Notes: a model not told the origin generated them from the sequence alone. A stretch of 64,000 bases of DNA from Nocardia panacis (GCF_003598715.1 NZ_QZFU01000018.1:58948-122947); one strand, 5' to 3'; shown: positions 8,006 through 17,633, counted from the stretch's first letter. Translations and numbers: made by a program.

Positions 8006-10184
8006 GGTGCACCGCGCCGTCGCGGGCCGTGTCGATGACGAGGGCGCGGGGCGCGTCATCGGTCCATTGGGCGCGGATCTCGGTGCCGATATGGGCGATG
8101 CCGAGGTCGCGCAGGGGCGTGGCACGGTCGGGGACAAGGACTGTGATGGTGACCAAAGGCAGTGCGCCGGAATACAGTGCGCCGATGAGCCAGGAGGGTT
8201 TGCGCTGTTCGAGACGTTCCGACCACCAGCCGAGGTCGGTCTGCTCGTCGCCGCGTATCTGATTCGTCGCGGGCGGGGAGGTGCCCGCGTAGCCGATGGC
8301 GAGGGCCGGTGTGCCGTCGCGGGTGACGAGGTGCCCGTTGGCGATCGGGGCGACCTCCAGCGCGGGATGCAGCGGCCACGAGAGCTGTGCGGTGTGAATT
8401 CCCTTGCCCGACAGCAGATCGACGACCGTCAGCACGCGATCATCGGGCGGTGCGATGAGCCAGCGGCGATGGGTGACCGGCTCGACCAGCCGCCGGTACC
8501 CGTCGTGTTCGGCATCGATGACACCGCGCTGAAGATCTACCGAGCGCACCCGGACGCGGGCATGGTCGGTCCACAGGAACGGGCCGCCCGCCACCGATTG
8601 GTCGAGTCCGTCCACGGTCACCGTGGCGTGCACTCGACTGCTTCGGTGCACGGTGTGCCAGTTCGGCTCCGGGTAGTAGCTGGCGGTCCCCGGATCGCCG
8701 ATGAGTTCCGCACCGTCCTGTGCGAGGGTGACGGCGAGTGCGTCGGCATGGCCGTGCGCGGCGATCGACAGGTAGCCGAGCGCTCCGATATCCATGCTCA
8801 CGCGCCGCCGTCCGGAGCGCAGCACCGCAAGGCCGCTGTCCATGGCCGCGAAGCTGCCCGGAGGTTTCAGTGCCGCAAGGGATTGCGAGCCGAGGGCGAT
8901 CCGCAGCCAGTGCGCCGCCATCGTCGACGTCGCGATCCGAGCGGACTGCGGTTCCGGCGCGAGGGCCTGCGCGATCCCCAGATGCTCCCGCACCGTCCGA
9001 ACGTCCTCCGGACCCAGACGCAGGGCGAACCCGCCGTCGTCGTCGCCGTAGCGGGGTTGCGGATCGTCGCCCACCAGCTGTGCGAGATACCGCGAACTCC
9101 GCACGATCGCGGCACGAAGCGACTCGGCCGACGCGCCGGTGCCCGGTGCGAACACGGGGACCGTGCCGCTATCGAGCGGCGCGCTGTCCGCGCCGGCCGA
9201 TGCCACGCCCGGATCGCCTTCGCGAAGAACCAGCAGCGCGTACACCACCGACAGCATCTCGGCGGTGAACACCTGATACGCGAGGGATTGCTCCGCACCG
9301 GAACCGTCCGGTAGCAGTTGCCGGTCGGCATGCCGAACCAGCAGTTCGAGCGCGTCGTGCTCCCAGCGGGCGGCGGAGGGTAGTTCCGGATGCAGGACAG
9401 CCACGACGGCCAGCCCTGTCATCTCCCCGATCAGGTGATTGTTGGCCGAGCTGTGCAGTGAACGCCATGTCCAGCACCGTCGCGCACTCTCCGCGAGCAG
9501 GGTCATCAAGCGGGCATAGCGCTGCACCGTAAGAGATTTCGAGTCGCGCAAGCCTTGGAGCGCGATGGCGATCGATGTCGCGCGCAGTCCGCACTCGAAA
9601 CCGCCGCGCCAGGCGATACCGATGCCGGGCGGCTGCTGATCCATCCAGGAATCCAGGTGCGCGAACGCCGCCTCGGCGAATCGCTCCTCCCCGGTGAACA
9701 ACCAGGACTGCGCCAACCAGGGCAGGTGCTGCAATCGATTGAGCTCCCAGATCCACTTGGGATCCCCGGCGGCGGTCCGATGGTCGATGCGTTCGGAATC
9801 GATGGCGGGCCACCGTGTTCCGGACAGCGGCTCGTAGTTCCAGTCGATCTCGACGCCGATGGCCGCAGGCGGATACCCGAGAAGCCGCACTTCGCCGTCG
9901 AGATAGCCTTCCGCGGCGTCGATCACCGCCTTGGTCGCGGTCGGATGTGCGGCGGCGATGCGCTCGGCCCGCGCTCGATCGAGCAGGACGGGGCGACCGA
10001 CACCCGCCCTGAACTCGCGCAGCGCGGCGTCCCAATCGGGCGGTGTTCGCCCGAACAGCTTGGCGCCCGCGGCATCCCAGGTCCTCGGACGCGAGATCGC
10101 CCGTCTCGCGGATACTCCGGCCCGCCAGCGGATTTCGGCACCGTCCATGGTGCGAAGGCGTCGCAGATACCAGCCAAGGCTCAC
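7986..10184 (-). CDS. Heparinase II/III family polysaccharide lyase-like protein
   Basis: A 732-residue protein with an alpha/alpha-toroid followed by a beta-sandwich, as in heparinase II/III and alginate lyases that cleave uronic-acid polymers by beta-elimination. Visible marks are HSSANNHLIGEMTGL in the toroid and AHGHADALAVTLAQDG, DPGTASYYPE and VHATVTVDGLDQS in the C-terminal domain, the last being typical of the family. No signal peptide is evident. The GTG at 10184 is preferred because GAAAGGGG precedes it and the family-like sequence SLGWYLRRLRTM begins there. In bacterial exopolysaccharide clusters such proteins trim or release the product; with a mannuronate gene nearby, a uronic-acid substrate is a reasonable inference. 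Confidence 0.85.
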   Translation of the reverse strand: MSLGWYLRRLRTMDGAEIRWRAGVSARRAISRPRTWDAAGAKLFGRTPPDWDAALREFRAGVGRPVLLDRARAERIAAAHPTATKAVIDAAEGYLDGEVRLLGYPPAAIGVEIDWNYEPLSGTRWPAIDSERIDHRTAAGDPKWIWELNRLQHLPWLAQSWLFTGEERFAEAAFAHLDSWMDQQPPGIGIAWRGGFECGLRATSIAIALQGLRDSKSLTVQRYARLMTLLAESARRCWTWRSLHSSANNHLIGEMTGLAVVAVLHPELPSAARWEHDALELLVRHADRQLLPDGSGAEQSLAYQVFTAEMLSVVYALLVLREGDPGVASAGADSAPLDSGTVPVFAPGTGASAESLRAAIVRSSRYLAQLVGDDPQPRYGDDDGGFALRLGPEDVRTVREHLGIAQALAPEPQSARIATSTMAAHWLRIALGSQSLAALKPPGSFAAMDSGLAVLRSGRRRVSMDIGALGYLSIAAHGHADALAVTLAQDGAELIGDPGTASYYPEPNWHTVHRSSRVHATVTVDGLDQSVAGGPFLWTDHARVRVRSVDLQRGVIDAEHDGYRRLVEPVTHRRWLIAPPDDRVLTVVDLLSGKGIHTAQLSWPLHPALEVAPIANGHLVTRDGTPALAIGYAGTSPPATNQIRGDEQTDLGWWSERLEQRKPSWLIGALYSGALPLVTITVLVPDRATPLRDLGIAHIGTEIRAQWTDDAPRALVIDTARDGAVHLSTPDR

Positions 10185-10448
10185 GATCGCCCCTTTCGGC
10201 ACGCGCCCCGAACTTCCCGACAACGGATGCCACCCTACCGTCCCGGATCGGCCCGCGTTCGTGAACGATCCATCGGACCGCCGTGCCCCACGAGTATTCG
10301 CACCGATGGTCCGCGAAACCGATCCGATCGGTCGGGACGCTCGAATCGACCTCGCAATTGGCAACGGCCCCAGTCGTATTCGCGCGGCGAGGTGGGCCGA
10401 CCCCGACTACCCTGTGATGCGGAGGCGATCGGCCGAAGGGGAGAAGAT

Positions 10449-12284
10449 ATGTGTGGAGTAGTCGGCATCCGTCGTTTCGACGGCGCACCTGTCGATCCGG
10501 AGCTGCTCGCCGAGATGGGCCGTCGGCTGCACCATCGCGGCCCCGACGCGCACGGCGTATGGTGTTCGGGCTCGGTGGGTTTCGCGCACACCCGCCTGTC
10601 GATCATCGATCTGGAAGGGTCGGCGCAGCCGATGGCGGGCGCGGGGGAGCACACGCATATCGCTTTCAACGGCGAGATCCTGAACTACCGCGAACTGCGC
10701 GCCCAACTCGACTATCCCTTCACCACCAGCGGCGACACCGAGGTGCTGCTCGCTGTCTACCAGCGCTACGGTGCGGCAGGGGTGGCCCGTTTGCGTGGCC
10801 AATTCGCCTACGCCATCCACGATGCCCGCACCGGTGAAACCCACCTGTTCCGCGACAGACTCGGCATTCTTCCGCTTTACTACTGGGCCACCGATCGCGT
10901 CTTCGCCTTCGCCTCGGAGATCAAGGCACTGCTGCCGGTGCTCGACTCCCCGCGCGTGGACACCGCGAGCCTGCACGACTTCCTGGCCCACCGTTCGGTG
11001 CCCGCCCCCTACACCTTCCTGACCGGGGTCAGGAAGGTGCCGCAGGGGCACCACCTCGTGGTCCGCGCCGATGGCACGTTGCGGATCGAACCGTTCTGGA
11101 CCTTGCCGTCGGCGCAGGAGACGCTGCGGGTCGCGCCGCGCGAAGCGGTCGGACTCCTGGATGACGCGCTGCGCGCCTCGGTCCGCGACGCGTTGGTCGC
11201 CGACGTGCCCGTAGGCGCGTACCTGTCGGGCGGAGTGGACTCGAGCCTCATCTGCGCCTTGGTCGCGAAGCAGCGCAATGGCGAAGGACTGCACACCTTT
11301 TCGGCCGCGTTCGGCGACGAGCGGGTCGACGAGACGCAGTGGGCGCGTCTTGCCGCCGGGATCGTCGGCAGCGACCACCACGAAACCATCATCACCCCCG
11401 AGAACTTCCGCGACGACTGGGCCAGGCTGAGTTGGCATCGCGACGCCCCGCTGTCCGAACCGGCCGATATCGCCGTGTTCCGGCTCGCCGAACTCGCCCG
11501 CGCCCACGTGAAGGTGGTGCTCTCGGGCGAGGGTAGCGATGAACTCTTCGCCGGTTACCCGAAATACCGCTACGCGCGCGCCACCAGGGCGGCGGGCGCG
11601 CTGCCGAGCGGCGCGCTGCGCAGACTGGAGCAATCCCTGCCCGCGCGCGGCGCGAAACTGTCGATCGCTCTGCGCGCCATCTCCGAACCCAGCTACGCCG
11701 AGCGGATGCGCGGCTGGTTCGCGCCGTTCTCCTCGCACGAGCGCGCCCGGCTGTTGGGCGGCCCGCCGCATCGCAGCGTGCTCGAACCATATCGCGATGG
11801 CACCGGAGATACATTGCGCCGCATGCTCTATGCCGACGTGCATACCTGGCTGGCCGACAACCTGCTCGAGCGGGGCGACCGAATGTCCATGGCGGCCTCC
11901 CTGGAATTGCGGCCGCCCTTCCTGGATCACCGGGTCGCCGAACTCGCCTTCCGCCTGCCCAGTTCGGTGAAGGTGCGCGGTGGCGTCACCAAGTGGATCG
12001 TGAAAGAGTTGGCCCGCCAGCACCTTCCGGCCGGCCTGATCGACCGTCCCAAGGTCGGGTTCAAAGTGCCGCTGGACACCTGGTTCCGAGGAGGGCTGCG
12101 CGAGATGGCCTTCGATTTGCTCATCGGCCCTTCCTCATTCGTCGGTTCGACCTTCGACGCGGCGGCTGTGCGCCGCCTGCTCGATGCGCACGCGGCGGGC
12201 ACGCGCGACGAGCAGCCCCGCATCTGGACCCTGCTCTCGCTGGAGGTGTGGCACCGCGAATTGCGTGCCAATACGGGGGCCTAA
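10449..12284 (+). CDS. asnB: Asparagine synthase (glutamine-hydrolysing) family
   Basis: A 611-residue amidotransferase. Cys2 after the initiator Met (MCGVVGI) is the glutaminase nucleophile, LHHRGPDAHG and NGEILNYRELR follow in the N-terminal Ntn domain, and the ATP-pyrophosphatase loop SGGVDSS lies at residues 260-266. The start is set by the invariant MCG and by GGGGAGAAG just upstream. It is divergent from the lyase gene by 264 bp, and its TAA overlaps the TAG of the convergent sugar-transferase gene. Members inside polysaccharide loci are known or proposed to amidate uronic acids rather than make free asparagine. That role is inferred here from context; an ordinary asparagine synthetase is the alternative. 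Confidence 0.9.
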   Translation: MCGVVGIRRFDGAPVDPELLAEMGRRLHHRGPDAHGVWCSGSVGFAHTRLSIIDLEGSAQPMAGAGEHTHIAFNGEILNYRELRAQLDYPFTTSGDTEVLLAVYQRYGAAGVARLRGQFAYAIHDARTGETHLFRDRLGILPLYYWATDRVFAFASEIKALLPVLDSPRVDTASLHDFLAHRSVPAPYTFLTGVRKVPQGHHLVVRADGTLRIEPFWTLPSAQETLRVAPREAVGLLDDALRASVRDALVADVPVGAYLSGGVDSSLICALVAKQRNGEGLHTFSAAFGDERVDETQWARLAAGIVGSDHHETIITPENFRDDWARLSWHRDAPLSEPADIAVFRLAELARAHVKVVLSGEGSDELFAGYPKYRYARATRAAGALPSGALRRLEQSLPARGAKLSIALRAISEPSYAERMRGWFAPFSSHERARLLGGPPHRSVLEPYRDGTGDTLRRMLYADVHTWLADNLLERGDRMSMAASLELRPPFLDHRVAELAFRLPSSVKVRGGVTKWIVKELARQHLPAGLIDRPKVGFKVPLDTWFRGGLREMAFDLLIGPSSFVGSTFDAAAVRRLLDAHAAGTRDEQPRIWTLLSLEVWHRELRANTGA

Positions 12285-13774
12285 TAGGCCCCTTCGCTGC
12301 GGGCCACCGCCGAGATGGTCTTCTTGATGATGAGCAGATCCTGCACCATGGACCAATTCTCGATATAGGACAGATCCAGTCGAACGGCCTCATCCCAAGA
12401 CAGATCCGAACGGCCGGAAACCTGCCACAACCCGGTGACGCCCGGTTTCACCAGCAGCCGCCGCCGAACCTTGCTGTCGTAGCGCGCCACCTCGGTGCGC
12501 AGTGGTGGTCGTGGACCGACAATGCTCATCTGCCCTTGGATGACATTGATGAATTGCGGCAATTCGTCGAGGCTGTACTTGCGCAGAATCCGGCCGACGG
12601 GGGTGACTCGAGGATCATCGCGCATCTTGAACAGCAACCCCGCACCCTCATTGGCGCTCAGCAGCGTATCGAGTTTCCGATCCGCGTCCTGATACATGCT
12701 GCGGAATTTGATCATATGGAACGGTTCGCCATCGAGGCCGATACGTTCGGATCGGTAGAAGACCGGCCCCGGACTGGTGAGTTTGATGGCGAGGGCGGCC
12801 GCCGCCATGACCGGCCAGACGGCCAGCAGCGCGGCCGCCGCGAAAACCACGTCGAAGGCGGATTTTCCGAAGGATTTCGCCCGGTCGTACTGGGGTTTGC
12901 CGATATGCAGCAGCGGCAGATTGGCCACCGGTCGAATGGTGAGCCGCTGATCGGCGATATCGGCGACGCCGGGGGTGACCACCAGGTCGATGCCGAGCGG
13001 CGCCAACTGCCAGAGCAGGTCGTTGATGCCGTGCGCGCCGAGTTCCTCGGTGGCGGCCACCGCGACCGTATCCGCCCCGGTGGACCGGACCGCCTGCACC
13101 ACCGTGGATTCCAGGCCGATCGTCGGCACATTCGGACCATCGCCGTCGAATTCGGCGCCCGCGTCGTTGGGTGTGTAGACCCCGACCACGCAATAGCCGA
13201 CGGAGGGATCGCGTTCGAAGCAGCGCATGATCGCCTGTGCCGAATCGCGGCGTCCGATGACGAGCACCGAGGTGAGATAGCGGCCCGAACGGCGGCGGCG
13301 CGCCGCGAATTTCCGCCAGAATTGTCGATTGGCGATGAGTGCCAGCATTCCGGCGGGGAGCGCGATGGCGAGGTAGCCCCTGGCGAATTCGATGCGCAGC
13401 ACCAGCGAGGCAATGGCGAGCAGGCCGAACAGGCGCATTGTCGCCGCGACCAGCCTGCGATATTCCTCGGGGCCGTTGCCGATGATGCTCGGCGACCAGG
13501 TATTGCCCAGTGCGAGAAACCCGAACCAGGCCAGTGCCAGGAGGATCGAAATAACCGAGTACCCGATTCGGGTGTCGCCCGGCCAATTGAGCGGTGCGGC
13601 ATTGTTGAGGCCGCCGAAGCGAATGAGTTGGGCCACCGCGATGACGGTGCCGATGACGAGTGCGTCGCTGGTGCGTAGTCGTCGACCGTATTCCGTCTGC
13701 CAATCCTCCCGTTCGGATCTGCCCGCGCGGCGCGGCGCCTGATCGATACGATCGCGACTGATTTGGAAGGCCAT
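12281..13774 (-). CDS. Exopolysaccharide polyprenyl glycosylphosphotransferase (WbaP/CpsE type)
   Basis: A 497-residue initiating enzyme that transfers a sugar-1-phosphate to undecaprenyl phosphate. The N-terminal half has four to five membrane helices and a CoA_binding_3-type Rossmann domain ([18 protein letters not shown]). The C-terminal catalytic domain begins with a membrane helix ([16 protein letters not shown]) and carries FHMIKFRSM, the conserved [19 protein letters not shown], and SIVGPRPP. All key motifs are intact. The stop shares bases with the asparagine synthase stop. It starts each repeat unit at the membrane, so it is expected to begin the pathway that the GT2, GT4 and polymerase proteins continue. 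Confidence 0.92.
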   Translation of the reverse strand: MAFQISRDRIDQAPRRAGRSEREDWQTEYGRRLRTSDALVIGTVIAVAQLIRFGGLNNAAPLNWPGDTRIGYSVISILLALAWFGFLALGNTWSPSIIGNGPEEYRRLVAATMRLFGLLAIASLVLRIEFARGYLAIALPAGMLALIANRQFWRKFAARRRRSGRYLTSVLVIGRRDSAQAIMRCFERDPSVGYCVVGVYTPNDAGAEFDGDGPNVPTIGLESTVVQAVRSTGADTVAVAATEELGAHGINDLLWQLAPLGIDLVVTPGVADIADQRLTIRPVANLPLLHIGKPQYDRAKSFGKSAFDVVFAAAALLAVWPVMAAAALAIKLTSPGPVFYRSERIGLDGEPFHMIKFRSMYQDADRKLDTLLSANEGAGLLFKMRDDPRVTPVGRILRKYSLDELPQFINVIQGQMSIVGPRPPLRTEVARYDSKVRRRLLVKPGVTGLWQVSGRSDLSWDEAVRLDLSYIENWSMVQDLLIIKKTISAVARSEGAY

Positions 13775-14087
13775 GATGGAGCTCCGGTCCCGAGTGAAAC
13801 GGCCACCTTCGGCAGTCCCCCCGGTGGAACGCCAGGCTGAATACTACTGGCTGTTCCGGTGCGCGGGTGCGCAATCGATATCGAACCCCGGCCCCTTGGG
13901 GGGTGATCGGTACCGTCCGAATGGTCTGTAACCCAAGGGATTTCGCATTTCTCGACGAAATCGACACGACAGGCCGGTCCCGGCGGCGCAGGGAGGTCAC
14001 GGAAACTGTTGTGCCATACGGCTATCAATCGAGCAAACGCTCATCGACGCGCCGGGGAAACGTGTCGCACGACACGCGCCGCCGAGA
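13775..14087. other. Gap between sugar-transferase and PaaX genes
   Basis: 313 bp without a convincing gene. It must hold the promoter of the sugar-transferase gene, which is read leftwards from 13774. No clear -35/-10 pair, riboswitch or terminator hairpin was recognised; the stretch is somewhat less GC-rich than the flanking genes. Confidence 0.5.
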
Positions 14088-14978
14088 TCAGACCTGCGTC
14101 AGCTCACCCGCGTCGGAGTACCAGCGGAACAGGCGATTCGACTGATCGGGTTCGACCCTGCGCAATTCCGCCCAGCAGGAGGCCACCGCCGCGCGGGCGG
14201 CCGCGCCGATCCACGGCTGCGGCAGCAACTGCGGCGGCAGCAGCGGGTCGGGCTCATTGGCGCGGGTGAACTCGGCCGCCAAGCTGATGGCGATACTCAG
14301 ATGTTCGGTGCGCGAGCCGGTGCGCAGTGCGGGCAGGTGCCGCTCGGCGGCGGCGAGCAGGCGGCGGTGACCCGCCGCGATCCGCTCCAGCGGCCACAGA
14401 TGGCGGGCCAGTGCGCGCGGGGCGGTGATATCCGCGACCGACAGGTCGGTGGTCGTCATGGTGGTGATATGGTTCGCGACGCCCAATTCGGTTGCCGCCG
14501 TGCGAATCCGGTCCTCCCACGGATTCGCCGAGACATACAGTCCGCCCTGGATGGGCGCGCCGCCGAGCCGCACGATCGCCTCGCGCATGGCGTCGCGGGC
14601 CTGCCGGGCCGACTCCGGCACACCGAAGGCCGCCAGATGCCAGACACCGTCCCACGACGCCTGTCCGCGATCCTGCGCGTACATGTATCTGAGGAATTCG
14701 ACATCGGGTTCGATGGCGCTGTGCATGCGCGCGGTGGCGCGCAGCACGGCCTTGCGGCCGCGACCCTCCTGGGTGAACTTGCCTTCCGAGGTAAGCCTTT
14801 TGACGCACAGCCGGACCTGCTGGTCGGACATGCCCAGTGCGCCCGCGACGTCGTAGAGTTCGTTGGCGTCGATGGTCGCGTCCTCGCGGAGCATGCTCTC
14901 GACCAAGGTCCGGGTGGAGATATCGGCGTCGCGGTCCTCGGCGCTGTCCAACGCCTCGCCTTCTGCGCTGTTGTTCAA
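14088..14978 (-). CDS. PaaX family transcriptional regulator
   Basis: A 296-residue regulator. An N-terminal winged helix (about residues 24-75, with LGMSDQQVRLCVKRLTSEG as the recognition region) is followed by the PaaX central domain (SWDGVWHLAAFGVPES) and a C-terminal domain ending near EPDQSNRLFRWYSD. PaaX proteins classically repress phenylacetate catabolism and respond to an acyl-CoA, but no phenylacetate genes are nearby and the target is unknown. The start is uncertain: an in-frame TGA at 14993-14991 forces it downstream, and the first candidate is TTG at 14978, with a second TTG at 14951 that has the same upstream sequence. Confidence 0.82.
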   Translation of the reverse strand: MNNSAEGEALDSAEDRDADISTRTLVESMLREDATIDANELYDVAGALGMSDQQVRLCVKRLTSEGKFTQEGRGRKAVLRATARMHSAIEPDVEFLRYMYAQDRGQASWDGVWHLAAFGVPESARQARDAMREAIVRLGGAPIQGGLYVSANPWEDRIRTAATELGVANHITTMTTTDLSVADITAPRALARHLWPLERIAAGHRRLLAAAERHLPALRTGSRTEHLSIAISLAAEFTRANEPDPLLPPQLLPQPWIGAAARAAVASCWAELRRVEPDQSNRLFRWYSDAGELTQV

Positions 14979-14991
14979 CGCCTCGCCTTCT
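14949..14991 (-). repeat. In-frame duplication of start region in the PaaX gene
   Basis: A 16-bp perfect direct repeat at 14949-14964 and 14976-14991, 27 bp (nine codons) apart. Read on the coding strand, each copy is AGAAGGCGAGGCGTTG, that is, a purine-rich possible ribosome site ending in a TTG start codon. The gene therefore has two equivalent candidate starts. Confidence 0.8.
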
Positions 14992-15087
14992 CACTCGTCG
15001 CGCGACCCGGCGTCGCGCCCGCCCCATCCTACGTTCGCGGACGGGCGCGTCCCCTCACCATGCCTGGATCGCCGTGCCGGATCCCGT

Positions 15088-16314
15088 TCAGTCGATCTGT
15101 TCGCGTTCGACCAGGTAGATCGGGGAATCGGCGGTGCGGCCGAGGGTCTTGTTCAGATCGGCGAAGAACCGCTTGGGGTCGATGATCGCCTCCGGCGCGT
15201 GCACGCCCGGCTGTCGCACCGACCCGTCGACTATCTGGGACATGCCCAGCGCCAGCGGAATACCGGTGGCACGCGCCATATCGCCGAGCAGTGTCGCGGC
15301 AGGATCGCCTGCCGGTCCGGTGGTGTTCAGCCGAGCCAGCACAATGTGGTCGCGGTCCGCCTTCTTGCCCGATACCGCCGCGAAGAACGGCGGCAGTGTG
15401 CCGGGGCCGCGGGTGCCGATGGCCTTCGGCAGCGCGCCAAGCGCGCGCCGCATCGCCGGTTTGGCGAGCGCGATGGCCGCCGTCTCGTTGGTCAATGTGC
15501 CGTTGTCCAGGTCACGGCGCAGTGCGTCGAGGTAGGCCAGCGTCCACGGCCGGATGACGATCAAATTGGCCGAGTTGCCTCTGGGCTTCAGCGATTTCAG
15601 CAGGGTGATCGGCTCGGGATGACCGATGGTGTATGCGGTGCCCGCGAGACCGCCGGGCAGCCGCAATTCGACCGGGCTGAGTGGCCGTTGATCGGTGAGC
15701 TGTCCCCCGCGTACCGCCGAGATGAACCCGCTCGCCTGTTCCATCAGATGAATCGCCGCGGCGGTCGGACGACCGTCGGCGGTGAGGATGGCCTCCTCGT
15801 TCGCGTCCCCGTCGGCGCCGTCGACATCGAAGGGCCACGCGGTGTAGGCATCGCGAACGGTGTCGAGTTCGGCGGCGGCGGTGGCGGCGAGCAGATTACT
15901 GACACCGGGGCTCGCGCCCATGCCGATCACCGCGCACACCCCGTGTTCGCGCGCCTGCTCGTCGAGTTCGAGCAGGCGCAGCGTCGGCTCCCAGTCGTCG
16001 CAGATGTCGAGGTAGTGGGTGTGCGTCTCGATGGCCGCGCGCAACACGGCCACGCCGAATCGGTAGTACGGGCCGACGGTATTGAGCACGAGATCGACCG
16101 GGGTGAGCGCGGCCCGCAGCGATGCGTCATCGGTGACGTCGACCTGAATGGCCCGGACGGGCACCGGAGTGGCCGCCAGGCGGCGCGCCAGCCTTTCGGC
16201 CGCGCCGAGATCCCTGTCGGCGATGACGATTTCGTCGATGCCGGGTAGCTGCGCCGCGGTCTGGACCGCGACCGCACCCATCGCGCCCGCGCCGCCCAGG
16301 GCCAGGATCTTCAT
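15088..16314 (-). CDS. Saccharopine dehydrogenase-like NAD(P)-binding protein
   Basis: A 408-residue oxidoreductase of the saccharopine dehydrogenase / homospermidine synthase-like superfamily. The N-terminal Rossmann fold is clear (LALGGAGAMGAVAVQTAA, then DEIVIADRD), followed by DLVLNTVGPYYRFG and GVCAVIGMGASPGVSNLL, both characteristic of the group. There is no membrane segment. The ATG at 16314 is preceded by AAGGAG at good spacing. It lies upstream of the PaaX gene on the same strand, 109 bp apart, so the regulator might control it. The substrate cannot be deduced; amino-acid or polyamine metabolism is typical for the family. Confidence 0.8.
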   Translation of the reverse strand: MKILALGGAGAMGAVAVQTAAQLPGIDEIVIADRDLGAAERLARRLAATPVPVRAIQVDVTDDASLRAALTPVDLVLNTVGPYYRFGVAVLRAAIETHTHYLDICDDWEPTLRLLELDEQAREHGVCAVIGMGASPGVSNLLAATAAAELDTVRDAYTAWPFDVDGADGDANEEAILTADGRPTAAAIHLMEQASGFISAVRGGQLTDQRPLSPVELRLPGGLAGTAYTIGHPEPITLLKSLKPRGNSANLIVIRPWTLAYLDALRRDLDNGTLTNETAAIALAKPAMRRALGALPKAIGTRGPGTLPPFFAAVSGKKADRDHIVLARLNTTGPAGDPAATLLGDMARATGIPLALGMSQIVDGSVRQPGVHAPEAIIDPKRFFADLNKTLGRTADSPIYLVEREQID

Positions 16315-16487
16315 GGGAACTCCTTACTCCGGGCGGTGCCTACCGCCGCAGTGAACTATCATTCTGAATACGATCGATCCTAACATGAACGATTTACCGG
16401 GGTGGTGAATGCGACGGTTGTCACCCCTTCGGTGGTGGCCCGTCCGGCCAAGGCTCGATCCATCCTTCGAGAAAGGTTGGGCAGGTT

Positions 16488-16947
16488 ATGGATTCGGACT
16501 ACTTCGAGCCGGTGGATCCCGTAGACGCCGTGGTGCTCGGCAGTCGAGTGCTCGCGGCGGCGGGACATGCCGACCGTGCCGTTGCGTCCGCTCAGTCACG
16601 ACGCGGTGCTCTTCGCCGAGCACGGGCTGCCGCGTTTCACCGCGACGGCGAATCTGGTGCGCACGCCGGAACTCGGTCGCGCGCCGGCCGCCGATCTCGG
16701 TCCGGCCGCCGCCTGTCTTATGCCGCAGCACGGGATGGTCGCTGTGGGGCGTGACCTCGCGCACGCGGTGATGGCGGCGATCCTGCTCGACCGGGCCTGC
16801 GGCACCCAATTGGCGGCGCAGTCGGCCGGGCCGCTCGTGCGCTGGACCGGCCGCGAGGAGAGTCCGGAGAAGGCGGCGACCTGCCGGCCCGAGAGCCGGA
16901 TCCGGGCGGGATGGCGCTATCGGGCGCGTCGCGCATCGGTCATGTAG
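16488..16947 (+). pseudogene. Class II aldolase/adducin family, internally deleted remnant
   Basis: Both ends of a class II aldolase are visible in different frames. Bases 16488-16566 encode the family N-terminus (DAVVLGSRVLAAAGHAD). From 16567, one frame later, the second half resumes at VPLRPLSHDAVLF and runs through LVRTPELGRA, ACLMPQHGMVAVG, VMAAILLDRACGTQLA and an RAGWRYRARRA C-terminus. About 85 residues are missing between them, including the region that normally carries the metal-binding His-x-His. The deletion and the frame change make it non-functional. It might once have cut a sugar phosphate or 3-hydroxy acid. Its stop lies next to the convergent TetR gene. Confidence 0.75.
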
Positions 16948-16953
16948 GGCGAA

Positions 16954-17583
16954 TTACGGTGCGGCCGTGAGTGTTTTAATCAGGTCGCGGGTGAAGGCGG
17001 TGGTGACCGCCGCGAGATCGATGGCGTCGGGGTCCAGTAGCCACTGGGCGTTGACGCCCTCGATGAAGGCGACGATCTCGACCGCCTTCAGTTCGGGGGA
17101 GACCGCGGCGCGGAACTCGCCCGAGCGCAGGCCCGCCTCGATCATCGAGGCGATGATCCCGCGCAGGTTGCGGTAGCGCTGCACGAAATGGTCGTGGGCC
17201 AGGTCGCCGGGCGTCAGATTCTCCGCGACCAGCACCGCGAACAGTCGGGCCAGATCCGGATCGGCGATATTGCGCTCGGCGAACTCCGGTATCCGGTCCA
17301 GTGCGCGCACCCCGCCGAGTGTCGCGAGTTCCGTTGCGAAGCGGACGCTTTCGCCGTCGCGGGCATCGATGACGGCGTGCAGCAACCCCGCCTTGCTGCC
17401 GAAGTAGTACAGCAGCGCCTGCTGGGTGACCCCGACCCTGGCCGCGATATCGGCGAGGCTGGTGTCGCGGTAGCCGTGCGCGGCGAAGAGGGCGGCGGCC
17501 GCCTTGATCAGTTCTTCGCGGCGGGAACGACCGTCCGGGCGTTCCCGGCGGCCGCTTCGCCGGGGTGCGGTCGGCGGCTTCAT
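16954..17583 (-). CDS. TetR family transcriptional regulator
   Basis: A 209-residue regulator. The N-terminal helix-turn-helix lies at about residues 23-68 (AAALFAAHGYRDTSLADIAA, VTQQALLYYFGSKAGLL), and an all-alpha ligand domain follows with a C-terminal pattern like TetR_C_6 proteins. It is transcribed away from the GH78 gene, with a 58-bp gap that contains a 22-bp inverted repeat, so it probably represses both itself and the glycosidase and releases on binding a sugar-derived or hydrophobic ligand. The start has basic residues before the HTH, as is usual in this group. Confidence 0.88.
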   Translation of the reverse strand: MKPPTAPRRSGRRERPDGRSRREELIKAAAALFAAHGYRDTSLADIAARVGVTQQALLYYFGSKAGLLHAVIDARDGESVRFATELATLGGVRALDRIPEFAERNIADPDLARLFAVLVAENLTPGDLAHDHFVQRYRNLRGIIASMIEAGLRSGEFRAAVSPELKAVEIVAFIEGVNAQWLLDPDAIDLAAVTTAFTRDLIKTLTAAP

Positions 17584-17611
17584 GAGATCAGTTCTACCCC
17601 ATACCCTTGAA

Positions 17612-17633
17612 TTTTACCGAGTGGTAGGTAAAA
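17612..17633. promoter_or_regulatory. Inverted repeat, probable TetR operator
   Basis: TTTTACC, an 8-bp spacer, then GGTAAAA: seven-base arms that match perfectly. It sits in the 58-bp gap between the divergent TetR and GH78 genes, where a self-regulating TetR protein usually binds. Confidence 0.75.

Noticed and set aside
10407..12023. 538-codon reverse-strand frame opposite the asparagine synthase
   Set aside because: It is a high-GC shadow of the real gene, rich in Arg/Gly/Gln with no motifs.
12648..14000. Long reverse-strand frames parallel to the sugar-transferase gene
   Set aside because: They lie in other frames of the same gene and contain Arg/Pro/Ser-rich, featureless sequence.
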